Shown here in pieces: positions 20,701 to 30,258 of a DNA stretch of 64,000 nt. Position 1 is the first letter of the stretch; every line of letters begins with the position of its first letter. The position numbers and the translations under genes were made by a program. This stretch comes from Pseudolactococcus plantarum (lineage in GTDB: Bacteria > Bacillota > Bacilli > Lactobacillales > Streptococcaceae), in assembly GCF_002441715.1 (NCBI RefSeq), contig NZ_JXJX01000001.1, forward strand, positions 1 to 64,000. Reading direction: 5' to 3'. Under the pieces are notes generated by a model. It was given only the letters and a program-made list of their open reading frames with translations, was not told the DNA's origin and searched no databases.

Positions 20701-21389
20701 GTATATTTTTGATATTTAGAAAACCCTGTCATAAACGTGTCTTGAAGCCAATTCAAAGGATTCTCTAAACTGTCAGCAAACGTATTAATCTTATCTAGTA
20801 CAGTATAGAAAGGCGTTATTTTTCTATCAGTCGAGAAATTCTCCATGACTCTAATAAAACGCTCTCTACTGATGACACCTTTTCCAGCTAATGACTCTTC
20901 TACTAATTTATCAAATAGCTCTTGTTTAATGACATCTTGCTCTGTTTTATCAACTAATAGTCTAAAGCTAGGATCTATATTTTTGAGATAAAAATGTTCT
21001 TTAAGAAATTTTAACGTAAAACTATCCATTGTGCCGATGTCAGCATATTGTAACTCTTGTAAAGCCGTTGTCAACAGATGTCTTTTTTTACGATCATCTA
21101 CGTTATTCCTTGTTTCTCTAATCTTTTTATCTAACCGTGTTTTTAACTCTGTAGCTGCTTTATTTGTAAAGGTTGATACAAATAAATTTTTAACTGATAT
21201 ACCATTTAAAATAAGATTAATAATACGCTCAGTCATGACAAATGTTTTTCCTGACCCTGCAGATGCTGAGACTAAGATATTTGTTCCTGTACGATAGATA
21301 GCTTCAATTTGTTCTGGGGTTTTCGGCAAGGACTTTTGAGACTCATTATCTTGTAGTGCTTTTATTTCTAGATCAGTGAGATGACGCAT
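17739..21389 (-). CDS. rexA: ATP-dependent helicase/nuclease RexA (AddA)
   Basis: A 1216-residue UvrD-type helicase with a C-terminal RecB-family nuclease. Walker A is SAGSGKT at 43-49. VDEYQDTN, GDVKQSIYGFR, TIHKSKGLEFPYVF and VAFTRA are helicase motifs. The nuclease core includes GTAVHELMQSID and DGFIKCDDKIVLFDYKTD. With RexB it resects double-strand breaks and responds to Chi. The start overlaps rexB by 17 nt. A parS site is embedded in its 3' half. Confidence 0.97.
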   Translation of the reverse strand: MRHLTDLEIKALQDNESQKSLPKTPEQIEAIYRTGTNILVSASAGSGKTFVMTERIINLILNGISVKNLFVSTFTNKAATELKTRLDKKIRETRNNVDDRKKRHLLTTALQELQYADIGTMDSFTLKFLKEHFYLKNIDPSFRLLVDKTEQDVIKQELFDKLVEESLAGKGVISRERFIRVMENFSTDRKITPFYTVLDKINTFADSLENPLNWLQDTFMTGFSKYQKYTELPDRFTDGLQESLSDIYRILEANLASGLITGKAKIANTQEFLGNYDYLSSCLKEKKFKDFLTLYRELKFQFVPNANNKDNRDEGVELQKKEIKALITTNKERLDAFVESIKHQEIIENYHDLAKELTSDLQEIALVFYQAYHNYKLEHGMLDYADITHLTIEILQENDTLRTVYQTQYFEVMVDEYQDTNHLQEGMLNLLSNGHNKFMVGDVKQSIYGFRLADPALFMAKYESYQREDSDGVLIRLKENFRSRPEVIQFTNEIFKRLMDKNIGEMVYGEAESLVVGNTAYQTDTSDSLTAELLIYQDQKAKPDDENSLTSDELVVTAQEILKLVKSGVNYKDIVILVRSKTNNSEIERVLQSYNIPVVLDEGKMTYLQAMEVLVMLDVLRAIDNPLFDISFVSLLKSPLVNFDENDLSIISLQASNDVSFYEKLQLSIAKTGLKQELIPQQLFLKLTAFMTRFDRWTKLSRQDSLYSLIWHIYRDTHYYDYVGGMINGQLRQANLTALADRAADYETSGYKGLFQFINMIDNFITSNNDLTSVNIALPTDSVRVMTIHKSKGLEFPYVFILNFNKKFNTKELSGDLILSRKNGAGIQFTADFKDEIDTEFPYARVKMTTLPHLANSLEKEYQSLAEEMRMLYVAFTRAVNKIYMIAKIDAAKIDDAGQFIPYQTVSFDQAGLLETSIRKSSQGYLHWILGIYQAMTVKTSLGLKVRLVSDEALQDMSIVDEAPMTSFETLLTASQSFDHVMDTIEDVKKAKNILESTDQLNQKYQAGIQLPTVQTPSQIKKRYEQLLPESDVVINTHHKYSKFEFFQTDNKVSATELGTAVHELMQSIDFTNVSRETLKQTISRLSVKEAVKQKIDIDKILTLFTTSFGEFMVANADKMTREAPFSMLKTDEASGEQYVIRGIIDGFIKCDDKIVLFDYKTDHFTTLDKMKEISSQYHMQMSLYAESLCAAFKVDRVEKYLILLGGPEKVFIEAI
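18156..18171. promoter_or_regulatory. parS: parS site (ParB binding)
   Basis: TGTTTCACGTGAAACA is the perfect 16-bp palindromic parS consensus of Firmicutes. It lies in the rexA coding region (encoding the NVSRET stretch), about 9.4 kb from oriC, and parB is in the same window. By eye it is the only full match in these 64 kb. Confidence 0.95.
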
Positions 21390-24300
21390 GATCTTTACCT
21401 CCCATTAATAACGTTTCTCTAATTTCTTCTTTTGATTTTTGGTGAATTGGTCTACCAGATGCTAGATGAATATCTGGTTCAAACCCACAAATACTCTTAA
21501 ATTGGCAAAATTGACACCCTTTAGCATGATGTTTGACAACAGTAGGATTGATGTTAATTTTTCCTGATAAAATTTTCTCTCCTGCCGCTTTATAAAGTGT
21601 TTCATTATGCGTAATCATCGATGATATTTCTTGCTCTGAAAAGAAGTTAGCATTACTTTTATAAGGTTGATTGTCTTTAGTGAATTGACCTAAATTAAAC
21701 AGCTCATCAAAATTATTTTTCAAATCACCTGCAAGCGACGCATTGAAAAAACCTGTATACTTCATCAATTTTTTTAATTCATCAGGAATATCTTTGATAT
21801 CGTTAATAGATTTTAGTGGTATCGTTGGATTCTGTAGATGTAAATATAAAGCACCCCAGATCGTTGGACTAGTACTAAATTTACTAGCATTTTGACGTAA
21901 AATATCTAAGTAGGTCAAAAACTGCAAGTTAGTTCCATCGTAAACATCTTGTAAATCAAATTTTTTATCACCTGATTTATAGTCAACTGCACCTAAAGCG
22001 TTAAAGATATGATCAACGCGATCTATTAGTCCTCGTAAATTCAACTGTTTATCTTGTTGCAATGCGACTTGATAAGTTTCAAGATTAGATTTTTCAAACC
22101 CAAATGCTTGTTCAAAAGCCAATGAATGAACACCAGAATTAGCTATCGTTTTTTTGATAATCGTTGCTGTTTGCTTGATAATTTCTTTAAGTTTTTTTTG
22201 CGTATACTCACTACTTGCATCACGTGTAAAGTATGTCGCATATTTATCATCAACTTCATGTAGCGTTTGTGTCAATATCTTGTCAAAATTTTGTGTACCA
22301 CCTTGACTATCTCTCATTACTTTTTCAAACACTTCATGAAAATATGCCCCAGATAATCTTGAATCTAAGTCTATCTTTTCAAATTCCCTTATGTGTAGTG
22401 TTTGCTTAATAAAGTATTGATATTCACAATTATAAAAACTTTCAAAACTTGAGACTGATGCATTCAAATCAGTTGGATATAATTCTGATATAACTGGTAA
22501 TTGAATGTGTCTTTGTGCTAAGTGATCTGTCTTAGCAGCTGATAACAAGAATTGATAATCTGGATGCTTTGTCATCACTCTAAATAAACTAAGCCAAAAT
22601 GACGTCGTCTTTTTCTCTAAAGTCTGTTCAGCATGAACAAGTAATTGTCTTTGAATTTCACCTAGATTAGCCAGCAACCCGTCATAATTACCGATATGTG
22701 CCACCGTCTCATTTAGATTGATACCGTGTTTGAGTTTTGGTTCAAGGCCACGACTGATCAAAAAATTAAGTAATTGTGATGTTTCACTTTGCTCATTACT
22801 ATAGAGTTGTGGTGTTGAAAGTACTAATTTTTTATTAGCTGTATTAAAAAGTTGTAAAGCTGTAAAATTATTCTTTTTTGTATTGATAAACACAGGCTCA
22901 TCAATATATTTAATGTGACCATGCTCCCGTATATTTTGATTGATTGTTGCACGTTCTTCATCAGATAATAGAGACACATTTTGTTTTTGTTTTGGAAAAT
23001 TTGCATGTGTCAAGCCAATAGCAAAAACATAATCTGCTGTATGAGGTTCTATTAGGTCATAGGCTTTGACCTGCACAACATCTACATTTGCAGGTACTAA
23101 CCTGTAACTAGCATTTTTAATCCCTGATTCAATGATCTCTAAAAATTCTTGTACGGTAAGTGACTCTAAACCGAAGACAGCTGTAAATTCTTCCAAAACA
23201 GTCATTAACAATTTCCAGACTTCCAAATGTTCTGATGACTTATCAAAATTTGCAGCTGTTTCTGCATCAACGTAAAGCTGCTCGACTGATGCTTGAATCA
23301 ATCCTGTTTCTAGAAATGCTTGAAATTTTTTTACCCATGTTAACCCTTTACTTTTCCTAGATGACAATAAAAGCTGTAAAGGTGACTGCTCACCAACTAA
23401 TGATGCTCTAATTTTTTCTGCCTCGACATGATCAAATGTTTTTTTAAACTTACTTTCACCTTTGACATTTCGTTGTAAACTATAGTATTCAAACTTGTAA
23501 ATATCGTTTACAGATATATTATCAGCTGTGTAAAGATTTGTCTTTAATAAGCTCAAAACATCTTGTAGGCGATAATTACTTTTTTTAATTTTTACAAGCG
23601 CTTCTATGAGTACGATGAGGGGATGATCTTTCATTGACTTTTCTTGCGCATAGAAAAAAGGAATCTCATAGGTTTTAAAAATTTCGGGTAGTAAAATGGC
23701 ATCAGCATTTATATCACCTAGTAAGACTAAAATATCTTTATATTGTACACCTGTAAATAAAAGTTGACGAATTTGTTTGGCAACATGTTCAATCTCTTCT
23801 TTATGGTTGACAACCTGCCAAATTTCTACTGTACCATCATCATGTAAAACATCACTATCAGAAATACTAAAATCAGATTCTTTTTCCATCAATAAGGATA
23901 TATTTGTTGCTAAACTTTTATCTTTGTTGACACTTTTATCAATGAGCGTCAACTCATATTTTTGTGATAAACTGCGAATTAATTCAATAGATTGTTGATA
24001 GATATTTCCTTCAATAAAACTTGAATTAAGTGCTCGTTTAGAGGTATAGATACCAAAAACAATATCTGATACTCTTGTTGATAGCGTATCAATTAAGATC
24101 ATCTCTTCTGCTGAAAATCTAGAGTATCCCTCAATAATTAACACATAATCCTGTAAATCACTTGTCACTTTATCAGTGAGTAATAACTCAATAAAATGCT
24201 GCAATTTATTTTCATTTGAAAAGTGGCCTAACTGATACTCAAACTCATCTAGTATGACTTTGAGTTCCATATTCTTTTGATTATGTTTAGTTAATAATAA

Positions 24301-24711
24301 ATCATCAGAAGTGAGATTAGCTGTTATCAATTCTTGATATAAGTCAACTAATTGATCAATAAACCCTTGCTTTTCTTTAATAAAGCGATAGGTTGGAATT
24401 TTATTATCAGGTAATAGCTTTAGTGTTCTCCGCATTAACATGGCAAGTCCAACAGACGACAGTGTTTGGTTATCTGTTTCCTGATTTTTATCAAAATACC
24501 AAGGTAACTGTTTTAATCTTGTCACGGTTAAATCAAATAAAGCACCATCTTGTCCCTTATTATAACGCATCAAAATTTCCTTCTCTTTTTCAAAAGAAAG
24601 TGAAGATGGCACAATATAAAAAATTTTTTTGCCGCTCTTAATTTGCTCACGCGCTTCATCGATTAAGAAATTAGGTAGATCGCCGTAAATATCTGTGTGG
24701 ATAACTTTCAT
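21373..24711 (-). CDS. rexB: ATP-dependent nuclease subunit RexB (AddB)
   Basis: A 1112-residue partner of RexA. No intact Walker A is visible at the N-terminus (IVPSSLSFEKEKEIL region), as known for RexB as opposed to Bacillus AddB. The C-terminal nuclease has LRGLIDRVDH and AVDYKSGDKKFD. Cysteines in FYNCEYQYF and GCQFCQFKSICGF fit the four-Cys iron-sulphur staple of AddB-type nucleases. It is preceded by its own extended -10 and has AGAGGT as Shine-Dalgarno at the very 5' end of the predicted transcript. Confidence 0.95.
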   Translation of the reverse strand: MKVIHTDIYGDLPNFLIDEAREQIKSGKKIFYIVPSSLSFEKEKEILMRYNKGQDGALFDLTVTRLKQLPWYFDKNQETDNQTLSSVGLAMLMRRTLKLLPDNKIPTYRFIKEKQGFIDQLVDLYQELITANLTSDDLLLTKHNQKNMELKVILDEFEYQLGHFSNENKLQHFIELLLTDKVTSDLQDYVLIIEGYSRFSAEEMILIDTLSTRVSDIVFGIYTSKRALNSSFIEGNIYQQSIELIRSLSQKYELTLIDKSVNKDKSLATNISLLMEKESDFSISDSDVLHDDGTVEIWQVVNHKEEIEHVAKQIRQLLFTGVQYKDILVLLGDINADAILLPEIFKTYEIPFFYAQEKSMKDHPLIVLIEALVKIKKSNYRLQDVLSLLKTNLYTADNISVNDIYKFEYYSLQRNVKGESKFKKTFDHVEAEKIRASLVGEQSPLQLLLSSRKSKGLTWVKKFQAFLETGLIQASVEQLYVDAETAANFDKSSEHLEVWKLLMTVLEEFTAVFGLESLTVQEFLEIIESGIKNASYRLVPANVDVVQVKAYDLIEPHTADYVFAIGLTHANFPKQKQNVSLLSDEERATINQNIREHGHIKYIDEPVFINTKKNNFTALQLFNTANKKLVLSTPQLYSNEQSETSQLLNFLISRGLEPKLKHGINLNETVAHIGNYDGLLANLGEIQRQLLVHAEQTLEKKTTSFWLSLFRVMTKHPDYQFLLSAAKTDHLAQRHIQLPVISELYPTDLNASVSSFESFYNCEYQYFIKQTLHIREFEKIDLDSRLSGAYFHEVFEKVMRDSQGGTQNFDKILTQTLHEVDDKYATYFTRDASSEYTQKKLKEIIKQTATIIKKTIANSGVHSLAFEQAFGFEKSNLETYQVALQQDKQLNLRGLIDRVDHIFNALGAVDYKSGDKKFDLQDVYDGTNLQFLTYLDILRQNASKFSTSPTIWGALYLHLQNPTIPLKSINDIKDIPDELKKLMKYTGFFNASLAGDLKNNFDELFNLGQFTKDNQPYKSNANFFSEQEISSMITHNETLYKAAGEKILSGKININPTVVKHHAKGCQFCQFKSICGFEPDIHLASGRPIHQKSKEEIRETLLMGGKDHASSH

Positions 24712-24714
24712 AAC

Positions 24715-24742
24715 AAAAAAGACCTCTCGGTCTATTATATCA
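24715..24742 (-). promoter_or_regulatory. rexB promoter overlapping a small hairpin
   Basis: The minus strand carries TGATATAAT (24742-24734), so transcription would begin near 24727 within GACCGAGAGGTCTTTTTT. For transcripts coming from dnaN this is a 4-bp GNRA-loop hairpin plus T run, a weak terminator. For transcripts from this promoter only the AGAGGT part is included and acts as Shine-Dalgarno, 10 nt before the ATG. Confidence 0.6.
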
Positions 24743-24779
24743 TGTTTGGCTGCTCAACATAGACAGCATCTAGATTAAC

Positions 24780-25922
24780 TTAATTTGTACGAACTGGTGT
24801 GACTAATTGTATAAAATCAAGCGTATCGCTTTTTGGTACTAATGTAAAAGGTCTAACAGCAGAGATAAATCTAATTCTCACTTCTGGCTCTTTGATTACT
24901 TTTAAGGCATCTATCAGGTATTGAGGATTAAATGAAATCGTTAAATCATCTCCAGATTTAGCTAAAGGTGTTATTTCTTCATGAACAGAACCAACCTCTG
25001 GTGAATTTACGGTAGCAGTAATTGCATCTCCAGAAATTGTCAATTTCACTGTGCCGTTTGTCGTTGCATTAGAGAGTAGTTTAGCACGATCCATCGTATG
25101 ACGTAGATTTGCAACATCAAGTGTTAAATCGAGTGTATAATCTGCTTCTGAGGGAATTAAGCGGTTAGTATCTGGATAATTTCCCTCAACAAGGCGCGTG
25201 TAAAACGAAATTGTTTCGTTTCGAATCAGAATTTGATTGCTTGAAAAGAAAATATCAAGTTCTGCATCATCATCAGAAAACACTGATTTGAAGCTATTTA
25301 TAGATTTATTAGGTAAAACAAGATCAAAATCTTCGCTCAATTTATCTAATGTAATAATTCTTTGACTCATTCTATGTGAATCAGTCGCAACCGATTTTAA
25401 TAATTTATGATCTGTTAAGGTTAAATGAACCCCAGTAAGAATTGGTCGTGATTCTTGAGTTGATACTGCAAATGCAGTTTCAGTAAAGATGTCTTTTAAA
25501 ACACCAGCTTTAATATGCAAAGGATTTTCAGTAGCCATTTCTTGAATTCTTGGATACATCTCTACATCTAACCCTTTAAGCGTGATTTCAGACTGGCCAG
25601 AAGTTAAGACAACTTGATTTTGAGTGATTTCTTGAAACTCAAAAGTAATTTCAGGCAGATTATTCACAACACTTTCGAAAAAGCTTGCTTCTAATAAGAT
25701 ACTACCTACTTGTGAAATCAATATACCTGCATTTTCATCATCTTTTGGTATAAAATTTTCAATTGAAATTTGTCCGTTAGATCCTGTTAAAGTAATCCCA
25801 TCTGTGGTTACATCAATTTTAATCTTTGATAACGTAGGAATTGCTACTTTACTAGAAATAGCTTGTTTGGTAATTCTCAAATTATTGAGAAAAGCAGTTT
25901 TATTGATGGAAAAATTAATCAT
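24780..25922 (-). CDS. dnaN: DNA polymerase III beta sliding clamp
   Basis: A 380-residue protein forming the ring clamp that tethers polymerase III to DNA. It has the three-domain clamp pattern; segments [43 protein letters not shown] and the C-terminal [19 protein letters not shown] are typical. It follows dnaA after 170 bp that hold the second half of oriC. Confidence 0.98.
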   Translation of the reverse strand: MINFSINKTAFLNNLRITKQAISSKVAIPTLSKIKIDVTTDGITLTGSNGQISIENFIPKDDENAGILISQVGSILLEASFFESVVNNLPEITFEFQEITQNQVVLTSGQSEITLKGLDVEMYPRIQEMATENPLHIKAGVLKDIFTETAFAVSTQESRPILTGVHLTLTDHKLLKSVATDSHRMSQRIITLDKLSEDFDLVLPNKSINSFKSVFSDDDAELDIFFSSNQILIRNETISFYTRLVEGNYPDTNRLIPSEADYTLDLTLDVANLRHTMDRAKLLSNATTNGTVKLTISGDAITATVNSPEVGSVHEEITPLAKSGDDLTISFNPQYLIDALKVIKEPEVRIRFISAVRPFTLVPKSDTLDFIQLVTPVRTN

Positions 25923-25957
25923 CTAGAGAACTCTTTCTTTTATTAATTAAATAAATA

Positions 25958-26081
25958 TAGTTAGTAATAGTAATAGGGCCTGTTGAGTATGTGGATAAGT
26001 CTCGAAACGGTTGATTTAGAGGTAAGTTTGACCTGTGGATAAAAAAAGATAAGGTGTGTATAACTGTGACTATTTTCCACA
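25958..26081. other. oriC: oriC right half: DnaA boxes, GC cluster, DnaA-trios and AT-rich unwinding element
   Basis: Between dnaA and dnaN lie DnaA boxes TGTGGATAA at 25990-25998 and 26034-26042, and near matches TGTGTATAA (26055-26063) and TTTTCCACA (26073-26081). Next to the first box are a GC cluster GGGCC (25976-25980) and the run TAGTAATAGTAATAG (25962-25976). That run is five in-phase DnaA-trios (3'-[G/A]AT-5'), with a sixth one base out of phase at 25958-25960. An AT-rich stretch (25938-25957) adjoins. This is the layout of the bacterial basal unwinding system. Confidence 0.85.
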
Positions 26082-26092
26082 AAAGGCTAAAC

Positions 26093-27457
26093 CTATTTTA
26101 ATTGCGTTTTGATTGTATCGATATCTTTTTGAAGTGCAGTATCTGTTTTCATTTTATCAGAAATCTGTTTATGCGCATAAATGACAGTGGTATGATCACG
26201 TCCACCGAATTCTTTGCCAATAGCCGGTAAACTTTTACCTGTAATTTCTCGAATCAAGTACATGGCAACTTGTCTAGGATAGGCAATTTCTTTTGGTCGT
26301 TTTTTACTGATCATATCAGCAACAGATATTTTATAGAAACTCGCGACAGCTTCTTGAATTTGTTTAGAAGTAACATCTTTATCTGGTGTGATTTTAGTAG
26401 ACTCTAACGTATTAAGGGCTTTAGAAGCAGTCTCGATATCAATGATATCAATATGATAGGTGTTGGCATAAAATTTTAAATTCTTTAGTGCACCTTCTAA
26501 ATCTCTGACATTGGAATCAATTCGTCCAGCGATATAAGAAAGCGTCTCTGACGGCACTTTAAAAGACATCTCATCTACTTTATTAAGTAAAATAGCCATC
26601 CGATCTTCATAGTTTGGTGCCGTAATATCAGTTGTTAATCCCCAACCAAAGCGAGATTTTAGTCGCTCTTCAAATTCATTTAATTCATTAGGTGGGCGAT
26701 CACTTGAGATAACAATTTGTGCGCCTTTATCGTGTAGCGTATTGAAGGTCTGGAAAAATTCGTTAATCGTTCCTTCTTTTTTGGCAAAAAATTGAATATC
26801 ATCTAATAGTAATAAATCTAATGTTCGATATTGATCAGTGAAGTCTTGCATCTGATTTTTTCTGGAACTTTGAACATAATCACTGACAAAGTTTTCAGAT
26901 GATACATATTTAATGCGAGATGAAGGATTGTTACTCAATATCTCATTACCAATAGCATTCATAAGGTGAGTCTTGCCAAGGCCAGGACCACCATATATAA
27001 ATAATGGGTTATACATACCACCTGGATCATTAGCTACGGCTATTGCTGCACCAAGTGTCATCCGATTGCCCTCACCTTGTACAAAATTTTCAAATGTGTA
27101 TTTATTGTTTAACCCAGTTTTTAACTCTGGACTAGTCACAACAGGTGTAGTTTCAGGGGTATCAGCTGCTTTGTCTGTATTCTCATAATCAGAAATATTG
27201 ATTTCATCTGCTGAATAGAGTGAAAAATGAATTTCTGTACCATATATTTCGAATCCTGCTGTTTTAATCAGATCTTCTTGTTTTCGCCAAAAATCTTGGT
27301 GCATATTACTTTCAAGATAGATTTTAGCATTATTATCTGACACTTCTAGTAGTTTAGCTGGTTCTATGAAAAAGTCATAAGGTGCTTGGCCTAGATTATT
27401 TTGTGCAAGTTCTTTTACACGTTGCCAAAATTTTTGGTCATTTGGAGTTAAAGACAT
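26093..27457 (-). CDS. dnaA: Chromosomal replication initiator DnaA
   Basis: A 454-residue initiator. Domain I runs from [19 protein letters not shown], Walker A is [10 protein letters not shown], Walker B is LLLLDDIQF, and the DnaA-box-binding helix-turn-helix includes [22 protein letters not shown]. The ATG at 27457 is chosen because AAAGGAG lies 5-6 nt upstream and the family starts at this point; a frame extension to 27529 lacks support. It is flanked on both sides by DnaA boxes. Confidence 0.98.
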   Translation of the reverse strand: MSLTPNDQKFWQRVKELAQNNLGQAPYDFFIEPAKLLEVSDNNAKIYLESNMHQDFWRKQEDLIKTAGFEIYGTEIHFSLYSADEINISDYENTDKAADTPETTPVVTSPELKTGLNNKYTFENFVQGEGNRMTLGAAIAVANDPGGMYNPLFIYGGPGLGKTHLMNAIGNEILSNNPSSRIKYVSSENFVSDYVQSSRKNQMQDFTDQYRTLDLLLLDDIQFFAKKEGTINEFFQTFNTLHDKGAQIVISSDRPPNELNEFEERLKSRFGWGLTTDITAPNYEDRMAILLNKVDEMSFKVPSETLSYIAGRIDSNVRDLEGALKNLKFYANTYHIDIIDIETASKALNTLESTKITPDKDVTSKQIQEAVASFYKISVADMISKKRPKEIAYPRQVAMYLIREITGKSLPAIGKEFGGRDHTTVIYAHKQISDKMKTDTALQKDIDTIKTQLK

Positions 27458-27551
27458 CTGACTCCTTTCTCTGTAGTAGTTAATAGCAATTTTTTGTGAA
27501 TAATAGATAGATAATACATTTTCTATCATAAAATAATGGCTTAAAAAAATT

Positions 27552-27842
27552 TGTGGATAAGAAAATTATATCATGTTGAAACAATGTTTTCCACAATTTC
27601 GAGGAAATAAGGATAAAAATTGACAAGTGAAGTAAAAATTATACACAGACCTGTGGAAAATGTGGATAAAAATCAGAAAAATAATGTTAATCACAGCTAT
27701 TTTTTATAAAAAGTGTTTAAAATAGTGACTTTTTCCATAGTTAACCACAGGTGTGTATAACTTATGCACAAATGGGTAAATCAAAAAAAGATGTGGAAAA
27801 ATGTGTTTAAAAAAAGTAATCCACAAGTTGACCTGTGGATTA
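27552..27842. other. oriC: oriC left half: DnaA-box cluster upstream of dnaA
   Basis: About 290 bp of AT-rich DNA between dnaA and parB with clustered DnaA boxes. Perfect TGTGGATAA occurs at 27552-27560 and 27661-27669. Near matches are at 27587 (TTTTCCACA), 27639 (TTATACACA), 27652 (TGTGGAAAA), 27741 (TTAACCACA), 27752 (TGTGTATAA), 27762 (TTATGCACA), 27792 (TGTGGAAAA), 27817 (TAATCCACA) and 27834 (TGTGGATTA, overlapping the parB stop). It also includes the presumed autoregulated dnaA promoter region. Confidence 0.93.
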
Positions 27843-28598
27843 CTGGTTAATTAAAATGAGGATAAGTCTATTTAATTCCTCTAAATTGTCATAAGAAATT
27901 TCAATTTTTTTTGACTGAATTGAAACGGATGTGCCTAAAGATTGGCTTAAATTTTCTTCTGCTTCTTTGAGAAAGATATTTTTTGATTTGATAGTTGGTA
28001 AATTTGGCGTTTTATTAAGTAATAAACTAAGTGCTTTAACGGATAATTTTTCTTTATCAATTCGTTTCGCCCAAGCAATTTGTTCTTCAGGTGTATCGAG
28101 ACTTAGGAGCAATCTAGCGTGTCCTTGGGAAATTTTCTTGTCCTCTATAAGTTGCAAGACACGTTCAGGCAAGCTTAAAATTCTAATTGCATTACTGATA
28201 TATGGCCTTGACTTACCTAATTTATCAGCGATTGTTGCATGCGTCATACCTTGTTTAGTAACTAAATTTTGCAGGCTTCGTGCTTCATCTAAAACAGTTA
28301 GATCATCACGCTGTAGATTTTCTAAGATGGCAAGTGTCATCATTTCATCATCTGTGACCTGACGTACAATGGCAGGAATCTCTGTTAAACCAGCTAATTG
28401 AGAAGCTCTGAAACGTCTTTCACCAGCTAAAATTTCATAGCCAATAATGCCAGATTTTCTGACGATAATCGGCTGCAACACACCATTTTCTTTGATCGAA
28501 TTGCTGAGTTCTTGTAATTTCACCTCATCAAATAAGGTACGAGGTTGATAGGGATTTTTTGAAATACTTGATATTGCCAATAATTGAATAGTTTCCAT
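27840..28598 (-). CDS. parB: Chromosome partitioning protein ParB (Spo0J)
   Basis: A 252-residue ParB with the N-terminal CTPase/ParB domain (NPYQPRTLFDEVKLQELSNSIKENGVLQPIIVR, GYEILAGERRFRA), a helix-turn-helix (TVLDEARSLQNLVTKQGMTHATIADKLGKSRPYISNAIRIL) and a short C-terminal dimer domain. The CTP-binding GERRFRA motif is intact. Its target parS is found in rexA. No parA lies next to it, as usual in streptococci and lactococci. No Shine-Dalgarno is seen at proper spacing and the promoter suggests a leaderless message. Confidence 0.95.
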   Translation of the reverse strand: METIQLLAISSISKNPYQPRTLFDEVKLQELSNSIKENGVLQPIIVRKSGIIGYEILAGERRFRASQLAGLTEIPAIVRQVTDDEMMTLAILENLQRDDLTVLDEARSLQNLVTKQGMTHATIADKLGKSRPYISNAIRILSLPERVLQLIEDKKISQGHARLLLSLDTPEEQIAWAKRIDKEKLSVKALSLLLNKTPNLPTIKSKNIFLKEAEENLSQSLGTSVSIQSKKIEISYDNLEELNRLILILINQ

Positions 28599-28604
28599 AT
28601 GCCT

Positions 28605-28613
28605 ATTTTACCA
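28605..28613 (-). promoter_or_regulatory. Extended -10 of parB, giving a possible leaderless mRNA
   Basis: The minus strand reads TGGTAAAAT; the A of the parB ATG (28598) is the seventh base after the hexamer. No clear -35 is present. Confidence 0.5.
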
Positions 28614-28814
28614 TGTATGTTACGTCTTGTGCCTAGTTTACTGCGTTAAACCTTTTTATGAGGCAAGGTATCTGAGTCTAGGTATATGTTTACATATGGT
28701 TATAGTTTAAAGAAATATACTTTTTATGACATATTATTAGCATAAAGCGAATGATTAGTATAGAATGAAAGAGTAATAAGTATTTATAGATTTATATTAT
28801 AAGGAGGTATTATT

Positions 28815-29060
28815 ATGGGTTGGATATGGTCACTTATTGTTGGTGCGATTATTGGAGCTATTGCAGGTGCAATCACTAAAAAAGGTGATTCTATGGGATG
28901 GATTGCAAATATCATCGCTGGATTAGTTGGGTCTATGATTGGGCAATCTATTTTAGGCCACTGGGGTCCAAGTTTAGCTGGTATGGCTTTAATTCCATCA
29001 ATTATTGGAGCTGTTATACTAGTTGCTGTTGTATCTTTCTTCGTAGGCAGAAAGAATTAA
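28815..29060 (+). CDS. GlsB/YeaQ/YmgE family small membrane protein
   Basis: An 81-residue glycine-rich protein with three hydrophobic helices (MGWIWSLIVGAIIGAIAGAI, MGWIANIIAGLVGSMIGQSI, a third at 55-77). This is the transglycosylase-associated protein family, often stress induced in Gram-positive bacteria, with no known enzymatic activity despite the name. It has a strong AAGGAGGT site (28801-28808) and its own terminator, so it is monocistronic. Confidence 0.88.
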   Translation: MGWIWSLIVGAIIGAIAGAITKKGDSMGWIANIIAGLVGSMIGQSILGHWGPSLAGMALIPSIIGAVILVAVVSFFVGRKN

Positions 29061-29100
29061 TCAGCTGTAATAACGATAAGCGTTGTTACATAACTTGATA

Positions 29101-29140
29101 AAAAAACTTATCAATTCATCAGAACTGATAAGTTTTTTTT
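29101..29140. terminator. Bidirectional terminator between the GlsB-like gene and trhO
   Basis: AAAAAACTTATCA (29101-29113) and TGATAAGTTTTTT (29126-29138) form a 13-bp stem with a 12-nt loop, with T runs in both directions. It lies between converging genes. Confidence 0.9.
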
Positions 29141-29162
29141 ATTTTATTAATAGTAATTTAAT

Positions 29163-30122
29163 TTATTGTGTTACGACTTCATTAATAGCAGCCAAGCGTG
29201 TTAAAACATCTTCTTGTGTAAGGTTATGGCTGATCACGTAACGGTTGCGCGGATGAACACGGCAATCATGTTCACACCCACCAAGATATTTAGCTTCATT
29301 TTCTTCAGAGGCTAAAATTTGACGGTTACATTCTGGATTACCACAGTTAATATAGCGTTCGCATGGTGTACCATCAAACCAATCTTTCCCGACAACAACA
29401 GTTTCAACTTGGTTAATTGGCACAGCGATTCTATTGTCAAAGACATACATTTGACCATCCCATAAGTCGCCTCTAACTTCTGGATCTTTACCGTAGGTTG
29501 CGATACCACCGTGGAGTTGACCAACATCTTTAAAGCCTTCTCTAACTAACCAACCTGAAAATTTTTCACAACGAATGCCACCCGTACAATAGGTAACCAC
29601 ACGTTTTTCAAGAAACTCTTCTTTATGGTCTCTTATCCATTGTGGTAAGTCACGGAAATTTCTAATATCAGGACGAACTGCTCCTCTGAAATGACCTAAA
29701 TCATATTCATAATCATTACGAGCATCGATGACAACTGTATTATCATCAAGAATTGCTTCTCTAAATTCTTTTGGATTTAAATAAGCGCCGGTTATTTCTA
29801 ACGGATTAATATCATCTTCTAGACTTAGATTCACTAGTTCTCTTTTATAACGGACATGCATTTTTTTAAAACTGTTGTGATCTGCAAGATCAATTTTAAA
29901 AATCATTGTTTTAAATCTAGCATCTTCATGCATCATCGTCATATAAGCTTCGGTTTGATCAAAAGTACCACATACAGTACCATTAATTCCTTCATCAGCA
30001 ACTAAAATTCTACCAGTAATACCGATTTCTTTACAAGCAGCTAGATGTTCTTTGGCAAATTGATCGCCGTTTTCAATTGGTACATATTGGTAATACAATA
30101 GTACACGATAGTCTTGGGGCAT
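29163..30122 (-). CDS. trhO: tRNA uridine(34) hydroxylase TrhO (rhodanese family)
   Basis: A 319-residue YceA-type protein. An N-terminal acylphosphatase-like region is followed by a rhodanese domain with [19 protein letters not shown] and active-site loop [16 protein letters not shown]. The Cys-rich C-terminal tail contains [16 protein letters not shown] and GGCEHDC. TrhO makes 5-hydroxyuridine at tRNA position 34. An AAGGAG site precedes the ATG. It is a single gene ending at a shared terminator. Confidence 0.93.
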   Translation of the reverse strand: MPQDYRVLLYYQYVPIENGDQFAKEHLAACKEIGITGRILVADEGINGTVCGTFDQTEAYMTMMHEDARFKTMIFKIDLADHNSFKKMHVRYKRELVNLSLEDDINPLEITGAYLNPKEFREAILDDNTVVIDARNDYEYDLGHFRGAVRPDIRNFRDLPQWIRDHKEEFLEKRVVTYCTGGIRCEKFSGWLVREGFKDVGQLHGGIATYGKDPEVRGDLWDGQMYVFDNRIAVPINQVETVVVGKDWFDGTPCERYINCGNPECNRQILASEENEAKYLGGCEHDCRVHPRNRYVISHNLTQEDVLTRLAAINEVVTQ

Positions 30123-30218
30123 GTTATTCTCCTTGTTATATATGCATTACTACTATTTTACCCATGTTTTTGCTGAAAAAGCAACAATCTTGCTTGTGCT
30201 CTTTTACACAAAAAACTA

Positions 30219-30227
30219 TGTTATAAT
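30219..30227 (+). promoter_or_regulatory. Extended -10 promoter of tag
   Basis: TGTTATAAT contains a TGn extension and a consensus -10 (30222-30227). Transcription would start about 25 nt before the ATG at 30259. The -35 is poor. Confidence 0.5.
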
Positions 30228-30258
30228 GACGTTAATCATGCAGGAGAGTAGGTGTATA

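Noticed and set aside
24715-24732. Hairpin plus T run before rexB read as an attenuator
   Set aside because: The rexB extended -10 places the transcript start inside the hairpin, so its own mRNA cannot form it. It could only act weakly on transcripts from dnaN.
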